Shown: one piece after another, positions 25,501 through 32,149 of the stretch
Position numbering within the stretch: the first letter of the stretch is position 1
How the letters are laid out: each line of letters starts with the position of its first letter
Origin: Streptomyces sp. SID4985
GTDB lineage: Bacteria; Actinomycetota; Actinomycetes; Streptomycetales; Streptomycetaceae
Assembly: GCF_009863025.1 (NCBI RefSeq)
Contig: NZ_WWIR01000205.1
Span: 1 to 37,158 of the forward strand
DNA length: 37,158 nucleotides
Reading direction: 5' to 3'
Notes under the pieces: generated by a model
Told to the model about the DNA's origin: nothing
What the model saw: only the letters and a program-made list of their open reading frames with translations
Databases searched by the model: none
Program-made: the position numbers and the translations under genes

Positions 25501-26878
25501 TGACGACGTCCTCCCGGCCGCCGGCCGCTTCGACGTCGTCCTCCCCGCCCGCGTCGGCGCGCAGCGCGTACACCACGTCGTCCAGCGGGCGCCGGGCGTC
25601 CACCACCTGGTCGGCGAGCCCGGTGAAGTCCTCCAGGGCGGGGTCGTCCACCAGGACGACGCGGAGTCCGGCGCGGCGGGCCGCGTCGAGGACGGCCTCG
25701 GTCCACGGGTCGGCGAGTCCCTCCTCGGTGCGCAGCGCGCTCGGGTGGAGGACGAGGGTGCCGGCGGTCTCCAGCTGTCTCAGCCGCTCCGGGTCGCGGA
25801 CGAGCACGCCGTCGCGGGCGAGGGAGGTGCCGAACACGGCGTGGAAGGCGGCGGGCGCGTAGCGGGCGGCCTTGGGGGAACCGGCGAGCACGGCCTCGGC
25901 GGCGGAGGTCGTGTCGTGCTTGACCAGGAAGGCGGCCACCGCGCCGAGCACGCTGCCGATCGAGGCGTGGGCGGCGTACGCCTGCGCCGGGGACTCGCGC
26001 AGGGACGGGCGCGGGGTGTCGTCGGCGGTGACGCTGACCCGGCCGGGGGCGCAGAGCTGGTCGTGGACGGTGTCGAAGGCGGCCGCGCGGGCCACGGTCT
26101 CGGCGAGCTGGCAGCCGCGCAGGGTCCCGTCGAGCACGAGGGAGGTGGGGGTCTGCCCGGCGGCGTGGACGGTGGCGTTCGCGGTGGCCAGCAGGAGGTC
26201 CATGCGGGTGGCGCCGATGCGGGCGCGCAGCAGGGCGCGGAAGCGGGGGTTCTCGCGCAGGAAGGTCACCAGGGCGGTGAGCGCGCGGGGGGTGGGCGGC
26301 GTGCGCATCAGGAAGGTGGTCACCGCGACGGAGATGCCGAGGATGTCGATGCCGAGCGTGGTCGCGGCGGCGCGCACTCCGGCGGGGTCGGCGGGGTGGG
26401 TGTTCTCCTCGGGGTCGCCGCCCGCCACGAGCAGGCCCTCGCGCTCCGCGAGGTCGGCCGCGTGGTCAACGACCCGGTCGAGGACGTCGTCCTCGGTGAC
26501 GCTGACGACCAGCCGGGCCAGGCCCTCGTCCCAGTAGGCGAAGATCACGTCGGGCCGCTCCGCGAGGGCGACGGCGATCCGGCGGGCCAGGTGCGCGGTG
26601 CCGCCCTCGTGGCGTACGTGCTCCGGGTGGGCGGCGCGCAGCGGGAGGTGGGCACGGGCGCCGGAACGCCAGTGGGCGGGGCCGCCGGGCAGGGCGGACC
26701 GCACGACCCTCGTGACGCGGGCGGCCGTGTCGACGGTGCGCACCCCCGCGCGAGCGGTGCCCACCATCGCGCCCGCCGCCATTCCGACGGCGGGCGCGGC
26801 GGCTCCCGCGAGAAGTCCGGGTACGGCGGGCAGCCGTCGGACGGCGGTGACCGGCGAGATCAGCAGCTTGAGCACCAT
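22514..26878 (-). CDS. Large cation-transporting P-type ATPase (CtpI-like) with degenerate N-terminal repeat
   Basis: A 1454-residue membrane protein. The C-terminal part (about residues 640-1450) is a complete P-type ATPase: actuator TGES (770-773), PEGLP in TM4 (884-888), phosphorylation motif DKTGTLT with Asp927, nucleotide-domain KGAP (1028-1031), GDGAND (1189-1194) and C-terminal TM helices. PEGLP and the overall pattern resemble type II (Ca/Mg-like) pumps rather than heavy-metal P1B pumps. The first 640 residues are extra and resemble the long mycobacterial CtpI type. They contain an HMA-like module without CxxC (about 90-150) and a region (345-545) resembling the pump's own P-domain, with His378 in place of the Asp. 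The start is the ATG at 26878, 10 nt after the stop of the preceding small gene, with no strong ribosome site, so coupling is likely. The ion is unknown. Confidence 0.93.
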   Translation of the reverse strand: MVLKLLISPVTAVRRLPAVPGLLAGAAAPAVGMAAGAMVGTARAGVRTVDTAARVTRVVRSALPGGPAHWRSGARAHLPLRAAHPEHVRHEGGTAHLARRIAVALAERPDVIFAYWDEGLARLVVSVTEDDVLDRVVDHAADLAEREGLLVAGGDPEENTHPADPAGVRAAATTLGIDILGISVAVTTFLMRTPPTPRALTALVTFLRENPRFRALLRARIGATRMDLLLATANATVHAAGQTPTSLVLDGTLRGCQLAETVARAAAFDTVHDQLCAPGRVSVTADDTPRPSLRESPAQAYAAHASIGSVLGAVAAFLVKHDTTSAAEAVLAGSPKAARYAPAAFHAVFGTSLARDGVLVRDPERLRQLETAGTLVLHPSALRTEEGLADPWTEAVLDAARRAGLRVVLVDDPALEDFTGLADQVVDARRPLDDVVYALRADAGGEDDVEAAGGREDVVITVARPRTAEEREVLAGLRGSDIAVVLTDHGGAVVWGADILAPHGLPDVWRLLTAIPAARDVSRRGQVLARSGAALSGLLVAIGDGHDGRRHSLLPGLRHAPVDTGALTALLSGIWAALGVASARTPRPRARVRWHELGPAEAMERLDRTADAPPTALERTLATARHTLRHVVRHPALIPARLSWQLGQAVRGELDDPLTPVLAVGSAASAILGSVVDALLVVGALDLNALVGGVQRLRAERALSGLQAEQQRKARVAPPPEEAPAGGTVTVDAGKLRPGDVIELKGDDVVPADARLLWEDGLEVDESALTGESLPVQKHPDPTPHAAVAERRCMVFEGTTVVAGTAHAVVVDTGERTEAARAVHLAGRTPPAAGVQGRLQELTRKALPLTLAGGAAVTGLALLRGTPVREAVSGGVAVAVAAVPEGLPLVATVAQLAAARRLSRFGVLVRTPRTLEALGRVDTICFDKTGTLTENRLRLVRVSDAEGTVGAVDDPGPARTLLRAARACPRVNGGSGRPVHATDEAVLDGAGPDPDWTQLGGLSFEAARGYAAAVGREGDGPRLLVVKGAPETVLPACEGTPDRAFATAHELAGDGLRVLAVAARRLADDEDETKVLEDPLHDLRFNGLLALSDVPRETSRALVHGLYEEGVRPVMLTGDHPQTARAIARDLGWPEGTEVVTGDELAAADRRTRARMLRDAGVVARVAPEQKLQVVEALRDAGRVVGMVGDGANDAAAIRAADIGVGISARGSAAARNAADIVLTDDDLTVLIDAIGEGRSLWHSVADAIAILIGGNAGEVAFGIIGTLVSGTAPLSTRQMLMVNLFTDLFPAMAVAVTPKDGDGAAEEWTTTPEDAAGGVLGAPLIQQIRHRALTTALGATVAWLIGRFTPGTARRSSTMALCGVVGTQLAQTLLDRRDSTLVRVTALGSAAVLVAVIQTPGVSRLVGCTPLGPVAWTGVTLAILLAVAGQRALPRLEETVVRLLPKEEDEAVA

Positions 26879-26888
26879 TGCGGCGCCG

Positions 26889-27380
26889 TCAGAGACTGGT
26901 GCGTTCGGGGCGGGCGGTGGGGCCGAGCGGGCCCGTGCTGCCCTTGGTGTGGGCACCGGTGCGGGCCGGGTTCGCCGGAGTCGCCTTCACGGGGCCGGGG
27001 GGTTCCTGGTGGTGCGCCTCGGTGCCGGAGCGGAGCGCGGCGCTGCCGAGGTCGTGCGCGGGCTCCTCCGCGGCCTCGTGGGTCTCCTCGGTCCGCGGTT
27101 TCTCGTGGCCGTTCGCCTGCTGCGCCGGGCGGGGCTGGGTCAGCCAGGCCACGGCGGCTCCGGCGAGGGCGACCGGCCACTCCACGACACCGGTGACCCC
27201 CAGCACCCCCGCCCCCGCGTACACGAGCACCCGGCGGCCGCGCGGGGACACCACGCCGACCTTGTCCAGCGTCTCCTGCGCCGCCTTGCCGACCATGGCG
27301 GCACCGGGCACTCTGCCCAGGACGGAGGCGGCGCCGCGCAGGGGCGCGGTGAGGACCGACGAGGACTTCCGCTCAGCCAT
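26889..27380 (-). CDS. Small membrane protein preceding the P-type ATPase, function unknown
   Basis: A 163-residue protein I do not recognise as a named family. Residues 1-45 are basic and amphipathic (MAERKSSSVLTAPLRGAASV). A hydrophobic stretch of about 30 residues (VLVYAGAGVLGVTGVVEW, then PVALAGAAVAWLT) fits one long or two short membrane segments at about 55-85. The C-terminal 80 residues are hydrophilic and probably disordered, rich in Glu, Pro, His and Thr. GAGGAG lies 4 nt before the ATG. It ends 10 nt before the ATPase start, so it is almost certainly co-expressed and may be a subunit or modulator of the pump; that is inference. Confidence 0.8.
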   Translation of the reverse strand: MAERKSSSVLTAPLRGAASVLGRVPGAAMVGKAAQETLDKVGVVSPRGRRVLVYAGAGVLGVTGVVEWPVALAGAAVAWLTQPRPAQQANGHEKPRTEETHEAAEEPAHDLGSAALRSGTEAHHQEPPGPVKATPANPARTGAHTKGSTGPLGPTARPERTSL

Positions 27381-27480
27381 GACTCTCCTCGGGTGCGTTC
27401 GCCTGCCGTGCCCCACGAGCACGCACACGCTGTCCACCCCCTCCTCCCAGGGAACGCCAGCGGGGGCCCGGCCGCCACTC

Positions 27481-27595
27481 GACCGGGGCGGGCGGGGTAC
27501 GCGGCGGATCGGCCGGGCGGGCGGAGTACGCGACGGATCGACCGGGCGGGCGGAGTACGCGACGGATCGACCGGGACCGGGCGGGATACGCGGCG
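27481..27595. repeat. Tandem repeat, about 29-bp unit, 3-4 copies
   Basis: Units 27481-27510 (30 nt), 27511-27539 (29) and 27540-27568 (29) share the pattern GACCGGGCGGGCGGAGTACG followed by CGACGGATC; a fourth degenerate copy runs to about 27595. Units two and three differ at a single position. The array lies in the 257-bp gap between the small membrane protein gene and the end of the PaaX gene. Confidence 0.85.
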
Positions 27596-27637
27596 AAGTC
27601 CCGTCGGTCGGCGGAACTCCCGCACGGGCGAGCCCGC

Positions 27638-28393
27638 TCAGCCCGCCCCCGGCAACCCCACCGACCCCGCCAGCTCCCGCTGATACCCCGCGTAGGCGGC
27701 CCGCAGCCGGTCGCCCGGCCAGTCCGGCGGGAGCAGTTCGGGCGGCAGCACCGGGTCGGTCAGCAGGTGGCGGACCATCGCGGCGTAGGCGGCCAGGCGG
27801 GTGGCCGGGGTACCGGCCACCGCCGCCCGGGTCAGCAGGGAGTGCGCGGTCGTCGCCCAGGCGGGCAGCGGCCACAGGCGGGCGACCAGGTGTGCGGCGG
27901 GCTCGTCGGGGCGGCCCCGGTACATCAGGGCGACGTGGTGCAGTTCCCCCGGCAGGGGACGTTCCAGATTGGCCGGGCGGAGCCAGACGCCCTCGCGGAG
28001 TTCGGCCAGGCGGAGTTCCCCGAGGCGGGAGCGGAGGTCGGCGCGGGCGGCGGGGTCGCGGCCGGTCGCGGTGATGACGACCATCTCCCAGTCGCCGTCC
28101 CAGCCCCGGGTCAGCGGACGCACCGCCTCGTCCTGGCGCCGCTGTCGTGCGAGGAGCCGGTCGCTGAGGCCGTACACCGCGTCCGTGCGCCGCAGGTCGC
28201 CCGCCGCGACCATCCGGCTCAGCGCGGCGCGCAGGGTGGAGCCGCCCACGCCGAAGGGCTCGACCAGCCGGAGCAGTTCCTTCACGGGGAGCCGGGGCGG
28301 GTGCGCGCCGAGGAGCAGGCTCAGGACGACCGACCGCGCGGACAGGGGGCGCGGTGCGGGGGCGGTCCCGTGCGGCGGATCTTTCATGCGCAT
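27638..28393 (-). CDS. PaaX-family transcriptional regulator
   Basis: A 251-residue PaaX/phenylacetate-type repressor. Seen: an N-terminal winged-helix domain (SARSVVLSLLLGAHPP, LPVKELLRLVEPFGVGGSTL, RAALSRMVAAGDLRR), the central WDGDWEMVVITATGRDPAAR segment typical of PaaX, and the C-terminal PaaX domain (REGVWLRPANL, LTDPVLPPELLPPDWPGD). Members respond to aryl-CoA or acyl-CoA. The ATG at 28393 is chosen because TACAGT, a -10 element, ends 8 nt before it; GTG 28399 and ATG 28387 are alternatives. It is divergent from the AidB-like acyl-CoA dehydrogenase, which is its likely target, with an acyl-CoA as a plausible effector. Confidence 0.92.
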   Translation of the reverse strand: MRMKDPPHGTAPAPRPLSARSVVLSLLLGAHPPRLPVKELLRLVEPFGVGGSTLRAALSRMVAAGDLRRTDAVYGLSDRLLARQRRQDEAVRPLTRGWDGDWEMVVITATGRDPAARADLRSRLGELRLAELREGVWLRPANLERPLPGELHHVALMYRGRPDEPAAHLVARLWPLPAWATTAHSLLTRAAVAGTPATRLAAYAAMVRHLLTDPVLPPELLPPDWPGDRLRAAYAGYQRELAGSVGLPGAG

Positions 28394-28401
28394 GGGCACG
28401 T

Positions 28402-28407
28402 ACTGTA
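28402..28407 (-). promoter_or_regulatory. Candidate -10 of a leaderless PaaX promoter
   Basis: TACAGT on the minus strand ends 8 nt before the ATG at 28393. No ribosome-binding site is visible. Confidence 0.4.
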
Positions 28408-28420
28408 CGGGCGGATCATT

Positions 28421-28456
28421 GTTGCACTATTGCTGCGACCGTACGAAGAGTGCAAC
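28421..28456. promoter_or_regulatory. Candidate PaaX operator: inverted repeat GTTGCACT-N20-AGTGCAAC
   Basis: Perfect 8-bp arms at 28421-28428 and 28449-28456, centres 28 bp apart, lie in the short gap between the divergent PaaX and acyl-CoA dehydrogenase genes. A candidate promoter of the dehydrogenase (TTGCTG at 28430-28435, 17 bp, CAACAT at 28453-28458, 6 nt before its ATG) lies inside the repeat, so a protein bound at both arms would block it. Confidence 0.55.
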
Positions 28457-28464
28457 ATGGCGGT

Positions 28465-30132
28465 ATGGACCCGATGCCCGCGCAGCCGCCGCTCCCGCCG
28501 TCGTCCGCCACCCACGACGTCACCAACCAGCCCCCGCCGCTGGCCCCGTACGACGCCGCCGACGACCACGCTCTCCTGGAGGGCCTGCGCCGCGAGGGCG
28601 CGGACTGGGCCGAGGAGGACATCAGGCGGCTCGGTGTGCGGGCGGGCGGCGCGGAGGCGCAGGAGTGGGGCGAGCTGGCCAACCGGCACGAGCCGGAGCT
28701 GCGCACCCACGACCGCTACGGCAACCGCGTCGACGAGGTGGACTTCCACCCGAGCTGGCACCGGTTGATGGGCGCCGCCGTCGAGGCGGGCCTCGCCGGT
28801 GCCCCGTGGGCGGACGAGCGGGTCGGCGCGCACGTGGCGCGTACGGCGGGTGGTCTGGTCTGGGGGCACACGGAGGCGGGCCACGGCTGCCCCACGTCGA
28901 TGACGTACGCCGCCGTACCCGCCCTGCGCGCCGAGCCGGACCTCGCCAAGGTCTACGAGCCGCTGCTGACGAGCCGGGTGTACGAGCCCGGACTGCGCGT
29001 GCCCGCCGAGAAGGCCGGGCTGCTCGCCGGGATGGGCATGACCGAGAAGCAGGGCGGCTCGGACGTGCGCACCAACACCACCGTGGCCACGCCGACCGGC
29101 GAACCCGGGGTGTACACCCTGCGCGGCCACAAGTGGTTCACCTCGGCCCCGATGTGCGACGTGTTCCTGGTGCTGGCCCAGGCGCCGGGCGGACTCTCCT
29201 GTTTCCTGGTGCCCCGCGTGCTGCCGGACGGCACCCGCAACACCTTCCGCATCCAGCGCCTGAAGGACAAGCTGGGCAACCGCTCCAACGCGTCCTCGGA
29301 GCCGGAGTTCGACCGTACGGTGGCGTGGCTGGTGGGTCCGGAGGGGCGCGGGGTGAAGACCATCATCGAGATGGTCAACTGCACCCGGCTCGACTGTGTG
29401 ATGTCCTCGGCCACGCTCATGCGCAAGACGCTGGTCGAGGCGGGCCATCATGCCCGCCACCGCAGCGCGTTCGGCGCCCGGCTGCTCGACCAGCCGCTGA
29501 TGCGCAACGTCCTGGCCGACCTGGCCCTGGAATCGGAGGCGGCGACGACGCTCACCCTGCGCCTTGCCGGGGCGGCGGACCGGGCGGTACGCGGGGACGC
29601 CGGGGAGCGGGCCTTCCGCCGGATCGCCACGGCCGTCGGCAAGTACTGGGTGACCAAGCGGGGTCCGGCCTTCACCGCCGAGGCGCTGGAGTGCCTGGGC
29701 GGCAACGGGTACGTCGAGGACTCCGGGATGCCCCGGCACTACCGGGAGGCCCCGCTGCTGTCGATCTGGGAGGGCTCGGGAAACGTCAACGCGCTCGACG
29801 TGCTGCGGGCGCTGGTCCGCGAGCCGGAGAGCGCGGAGGCGCTGTTCGCCGAACTCGCCCTGGCCCGGGGCGCGGACGCCCGCCTGGACTCGACCGTCAC
29901 CGATCTGAAGCGGCAACTGGCCGAGGCCGACCAGGTCACCGCGCGGCGTCTGGTCGAACGCATGGCCCTCGCCCTCCAGGCGTCCCTGCTGGTCCGGCAC
30001 GCCCCGCCCGCCGTCGCGGACGCCTTCTGCGCGACCCGCCTGGCCGGCGACTGGGGGCACGCGTTCGGCACGCTTCCGGCGGGGACGGACCTGGACACGA
30101 TCCTGGAGCGGGCGCTGCCGGAACGGGGCTGA
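28465..30132 (+). CDS. AidB-like acyl-CoA dehydrogenase
   Basis: A 555-residue flavoprotein of the acyl-CoA dehydrogenase superfamily, closest in pattern to AidB/isovaleryl-CoA-type enzymes. Seen: EAGHGCPTSMTYAAVPAL (137-154) characteristic of AidB-like proteins, FAD-contact segment MTEKQGGSD (192-200), HKWFTSAP (222-229), a LGGNGYVEDSG motif (411-421), and WEGSGN with Glu436 at the place of the catalytic base, so dehydrogenase activity is possible. AidB itself binds DNA and affects alkylation damage; whether this homolog does is unknown. Control by a divergent PaaX suggests acyl-CoA metabolism instead. Electrons would go to ETF (etfBA are in this window). The ATG at 28465 fits a leaderless promoter. 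Confidence 0.92.
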   Translation: MDPMPAQPPLPPSSATHDVTNQPPPLAPYDAADDHALLEGLRREGADWAEEDIRRLGVRAGGAEAQEWGELANRHEPELRTHDRYGNRVDEVDFHPSWHRLMGAAVEAGLAGAPWADERVGAHVARTAGGLVWGHTEAGHGCPTSMTYAAVPALRAEPDLAKVYEPLLTSRVYEPGLRVPAEKAGLLAGMGMTEKQGGSDVRTNTTVATPTGEPGVYTLRGHKWFTSAPMCDVFLVLAQAPGGLSCFLVPRVLPDGTRNTFRIQRLKDKLGNRSNASSEPEFDRTVAWLVGPEGRGVKTIIEMVNCTRLDCVMSSATLMRKTLVEAGHHARHRSAFGARLLDQPLMRNVLADLALESEAATTLTLRLAGAADRAVRGDAGERAFRRIATAVGKYWVTKRGPAFTAEALECLGGNGYVEDSGMPRHYREAPLLSIWEGSGNVNALDVLRALVREPESAEALFAELALARGADARLDSTVTDLKRQLAEADQVTARRLVERMALALQASLLVRHAPPAVADAFCATRLAGDWGHAFGTLPAGTDLDTILERALPERG

Positions 30133-30137
30133 CGACG

Positions 30138-30175
30138 GACGAGGGCTTCTCAGGAAGACGAAGGCTTCTCGGGAA
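30138..30175. repeat. 19-bp direct duplication after the acyl-CoA dehydrogenase gene
   Basis: Two adjacent 19-nt units (30138-30156 and 30157-30175), GACGAGGGCTTCTCAGGAA and a copy with two differences, lie between the convergent acyl-CoA dehydrogenase and membrane-protein genes. Confidence 0.75.
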
Positions 30176-30181
30176 AGGGCC

Positions 30182-30766
30182 TCACCCCGTCGTGTGCCCC
30201 CACTGCGGCCCGAGTCTGGCCCACTCCGCGTCCCAGTGGGCCAGGCGGCGGCGCTCCAGGGCGGTGCGGACGACACGGCCGCAGAGGAAGGGGACGGCGC
30301 CCGCGGCCGTACCCACCAGGGCGCCGAGGAGCGTGGCGCGGAAGGTGGCCTCGGCGGCGGTCGCGGGGCGGGTGACGAGGTGGCCCTGCGGGTCGGTCCA
30401 GACGGTGACCGGGGTACCGGCCGGGCTGCCGGGCGCGATCCGGACCTGACCGGTGTGGGCGGAGCCGTCGCCCACGGTCCAGCGGACCTCGCCCCACACC
30501 CGCTCGCCGTCGGACTCCGGCTTCCCCGCGGCGGACTTCCCGGGGACGCGCGAGACGACACGGGCGACGGCCTGGTGCCAGGTGGCGCGGTCGCGGGCGA
30601 GCCCGCTGTCCACCGACCGGGCCGCCGTGAGCCCGGACAGCACCCCGACGAGCACCGTCAGCGCCCAGGCGCCGAGCACCACCCACGCCTCCACCACGTC
30701 GACACGGCGTTTGAGCGGGTTGCGCCGCCAGCGCCAGAGCCACACCTGCGGACCACGGAACGCCAT
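30182..30766 (-). CDS. Rv1733c-like membrane protein
   Basis: A 194-residue protein with two TM segments (about residues 26-50 and 145-165) enclosing an extracytoplasmic domain of about 95 residues. The N-terminal WRWRRNPLKRRVDVVEAWV, the VWTDPQGHLV strand and the second TM with a following charged tail match the actinobacterial Rv1733c-like family, whose function is not established. The ATG at 30766 is preferred because GGAGG lies 9 nt upstream; the ATG at 30775 would be too close to it. It is convergent with the acyl-CoA dehydrogenase gene and stands alone otherwise. Confidence 0.82.
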   Translation of the reverse strand: MAFRGPQVWLWRWRRNPLKRRVDVVEAWVVLGAWALTVLVGVLSGLTAARSVDSGLARDRATWHQAVARVVSRVPGKSAAGKPESDGERVWGEVRWTVGDGSAHTGQVRIAPGSPAGTPVTVWTDPQGHLVTRPATAAEATFRATLLGALVGTAAGAVPFLCGRVVRTALERRRLAHWDAEWARLGPQWGHTTG

Positions 30767-31070
30767 CAAGGGCATCCTCCTCACCGAACGCGCCGACCGG
30801 CCGTACCGTCCTCCCATACGGGCGGCTCCGCCCCGTTGCTCAGGACGGACCGCCTTCCCGACGGTCGCACGGGAGACACCCCGCGCGCAGGAACATCCGG
30901 CAGACCGCCCGGACGACCCCGGTCACCGGCCGGACCAACCCCCACTGACCTGCGCGGACTTGGCGGCTGGAGATCCAGGTCACCCGGCGGAGTGGCCGAG
31001 ATGCGACGGCTCACTTCCCGGCGCGACGGCTCACGCCGCCTCGGGACGGCTTACGCCTCCGCACGGCGGC
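30767..31070. other. Intergenic region with no recognisable gene
   Basis: A 304-bp gap between the Rv1733c-like gene (start side) and the lysR gene (stop side), both on the minus strand. Its right end holds 20-bp periodic repeats (31001-31080). The left end contains the ribosome site of the membrane-protein gene. I see no convincing ORF or hairpin in the middle. Confidence 0.5.
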
Positions 31071-31080
31071 TCACTCCCCC
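31001..31080. repeat. Four imperfect 20-bp direct repeats overlapping the lysR stop codon
   Basis: Each 20-nt unit carries the core GACGGCTCAC or a close variant, exactly in phase at 31005, 31025, 31045 and 31065. The last unit contains the lysR stop (31071-31073). On the minus strand the core reads GTGAGCCGTC, so each copy brings a TGA or TAA. Confidence 0.8.
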
Positions 31081-31979
31081 GCGCGGCGGTCGATCAGCTC
31101 CAGCAGGCGCAGTACGGCCGCGTCGGCCTCCGGGCGGCGGACGGCGACCACGCTCGTCTCCAGGTACGACGACGCGCCCCGCACCGGGACGAAGACGACC
31201 CCGGGGACGGGAAAGCCGTCCAGCCGCCCGGGCAGCAGTCCGACGCACAGGCCGGAGGCCACATAGCTGTACAGCCCGGAGAGGTCGTCGGCGACCGCGC
31301 GGCCCCGGGGTGTGAACCCCACGTCGTGACAGGCGAGTTGGACCTGCCGGGCCAGGGTCGGCAGGGCCACCGGATCGGGCAGGACGAAGTCCTCGTCGCA
31401 CAGGTCGGCGAGGTCGATCTCGTCCGCCCCGGCGAGCGGGTGGCCGTCCGGCAGGGCGGCGGCGATGCGCTCCACCGCGAACCGCGTGCTGACGAGGTCC
31501 TCCGAGACGGACGCGGGGTCGCGGAGGAACCCGAGGTCCAGGGCGCCCGAGCGGACCAGCTCGGCCACGGCGGCCGAGGAGTCGTGGTGCAGATGCACGC
31601 GCAGGCCCGGCAGTTCCTCGGCCACCGCGCGCAGGAATCCGGGCAGGTAGAGGTGGCTGAGGACGCTCACGTACCCGACGCGCACGACGCCCTCCAGACC
31701 CGCCGCCACCCGTCGCACCCGCTCGATCGCGGCGGACTGGGCGTCGAGGAGGCGCCGGGCGTCCACGGCGAACGCCTCGCCCGCCGGGGTCAGCGAGACC
31801 CCGCCGGGACCCCGGTCGAACAGCCGCACCCCGAGCCCGCGCTCCAGGCGCTGGATCGACTGGCTGAGCGGGGGCTGGCTCATGAAGAGCCGCTCCGCCG
31901 CCCGGCCGAAATGCCGCTCGTCGGCCACCACCAGAAACTGTTCGAGGAGGCGCTTTGTCAGGTTGATATCGTCAGCCAT
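31071..31979 (-). CDS. LysR-family transcriptional regulator
   Basis: A 302-residue LTTR. The N-terminal HTH (about residues 7-65) shows LLEQFLVVADERHFGRAAER, LFMSQPPLSQSIQRLERGLG and RLFDRGPGGVSLTPAGEAF; the C-terminal co-inducer-binding domain shows VRVGYVS and LHHDSS. The sequence FGRAAERLFMSQPPLSQ is typical of CatR/BenM-like regulators of aromatic or organic-acid catabolism. Its ATG at 31979 lies 5 nt after TAGCAT, suggesting a leaderless message. It is divergent from the acetoacetate decarboxylase gene and probably controls the three-gene cluster downstream, using the inverted repeat at 31992-32006. Confidence 0.93.
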   Translation of the reverse strand: MADDINLTKRLLEQFLVVADERHFGRAAERLFMSQPPLSQSIQRLERGLGVRLFDRGPGGVSLTPAGEAFAVDARRLLDAQSAAIERVRRVAAGLEGVVRVGYVSVLSHLYLPGFLRAVAEELPGLRVHLHHDSSAAVAELVRSGALDLGFLRDPASVSEDLVSTRFAVERIAAALPDGHPLAGADEIDLADLCDEDFVLPDPVALPTLARQVQLACHDVGFTPRGRAVADDLSGLYSYVASGLCVGLLPGRLDGFPVPGVVFVPVRGASSYLETSVVAVRRPEADAAVLRLLELIDRRAGE

Positions 31980-31984
31980 ATCGA

Positions 31985-31990
31985 ATGCTA
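31985..31990 (-). promoter_or_regulatory. Candidate -10 of a leaderless lysR promoter
   Basis: TAGCAT on the minus strand ends 5 nt before the lysR ATG and directly abuts the CCAAT inverted repeat. Confidence 0.4.
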
Positions 31991-31991
31991 G

Positions 31992-32006
31992 CCAATCATA
32001 TATTGG
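31992..32006. promoter_or_regulatory. Candidate LysR operator CCAAT-N5-ATTGG
   Basis: A perfect inverted repeat of 5+5 bp with an AT-only-plus-C spacer (CATAT), 15 bp long, matching the size and AT-rich character of LTTR recognition boxes. It sits 12 bp from the lysR start and 144 bp before the acetoacetate decarboxylase start, where it would overlap the lysR promoter. Confidence 0.6.
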
Positions 32007-32149
32007 ACAGACCTGCGCGGGCGGCGTCCACTGGATACCAGGGGATGCCCCGCGAAACGGCGGCGGCTCCCCGGCACTACCGGTTCCAGCAATCCCACGC
32101 GGGAGAGGCCCGGGCGCGCACGGCGGCCCCCTCTCCCTGGAGGCCCCCC

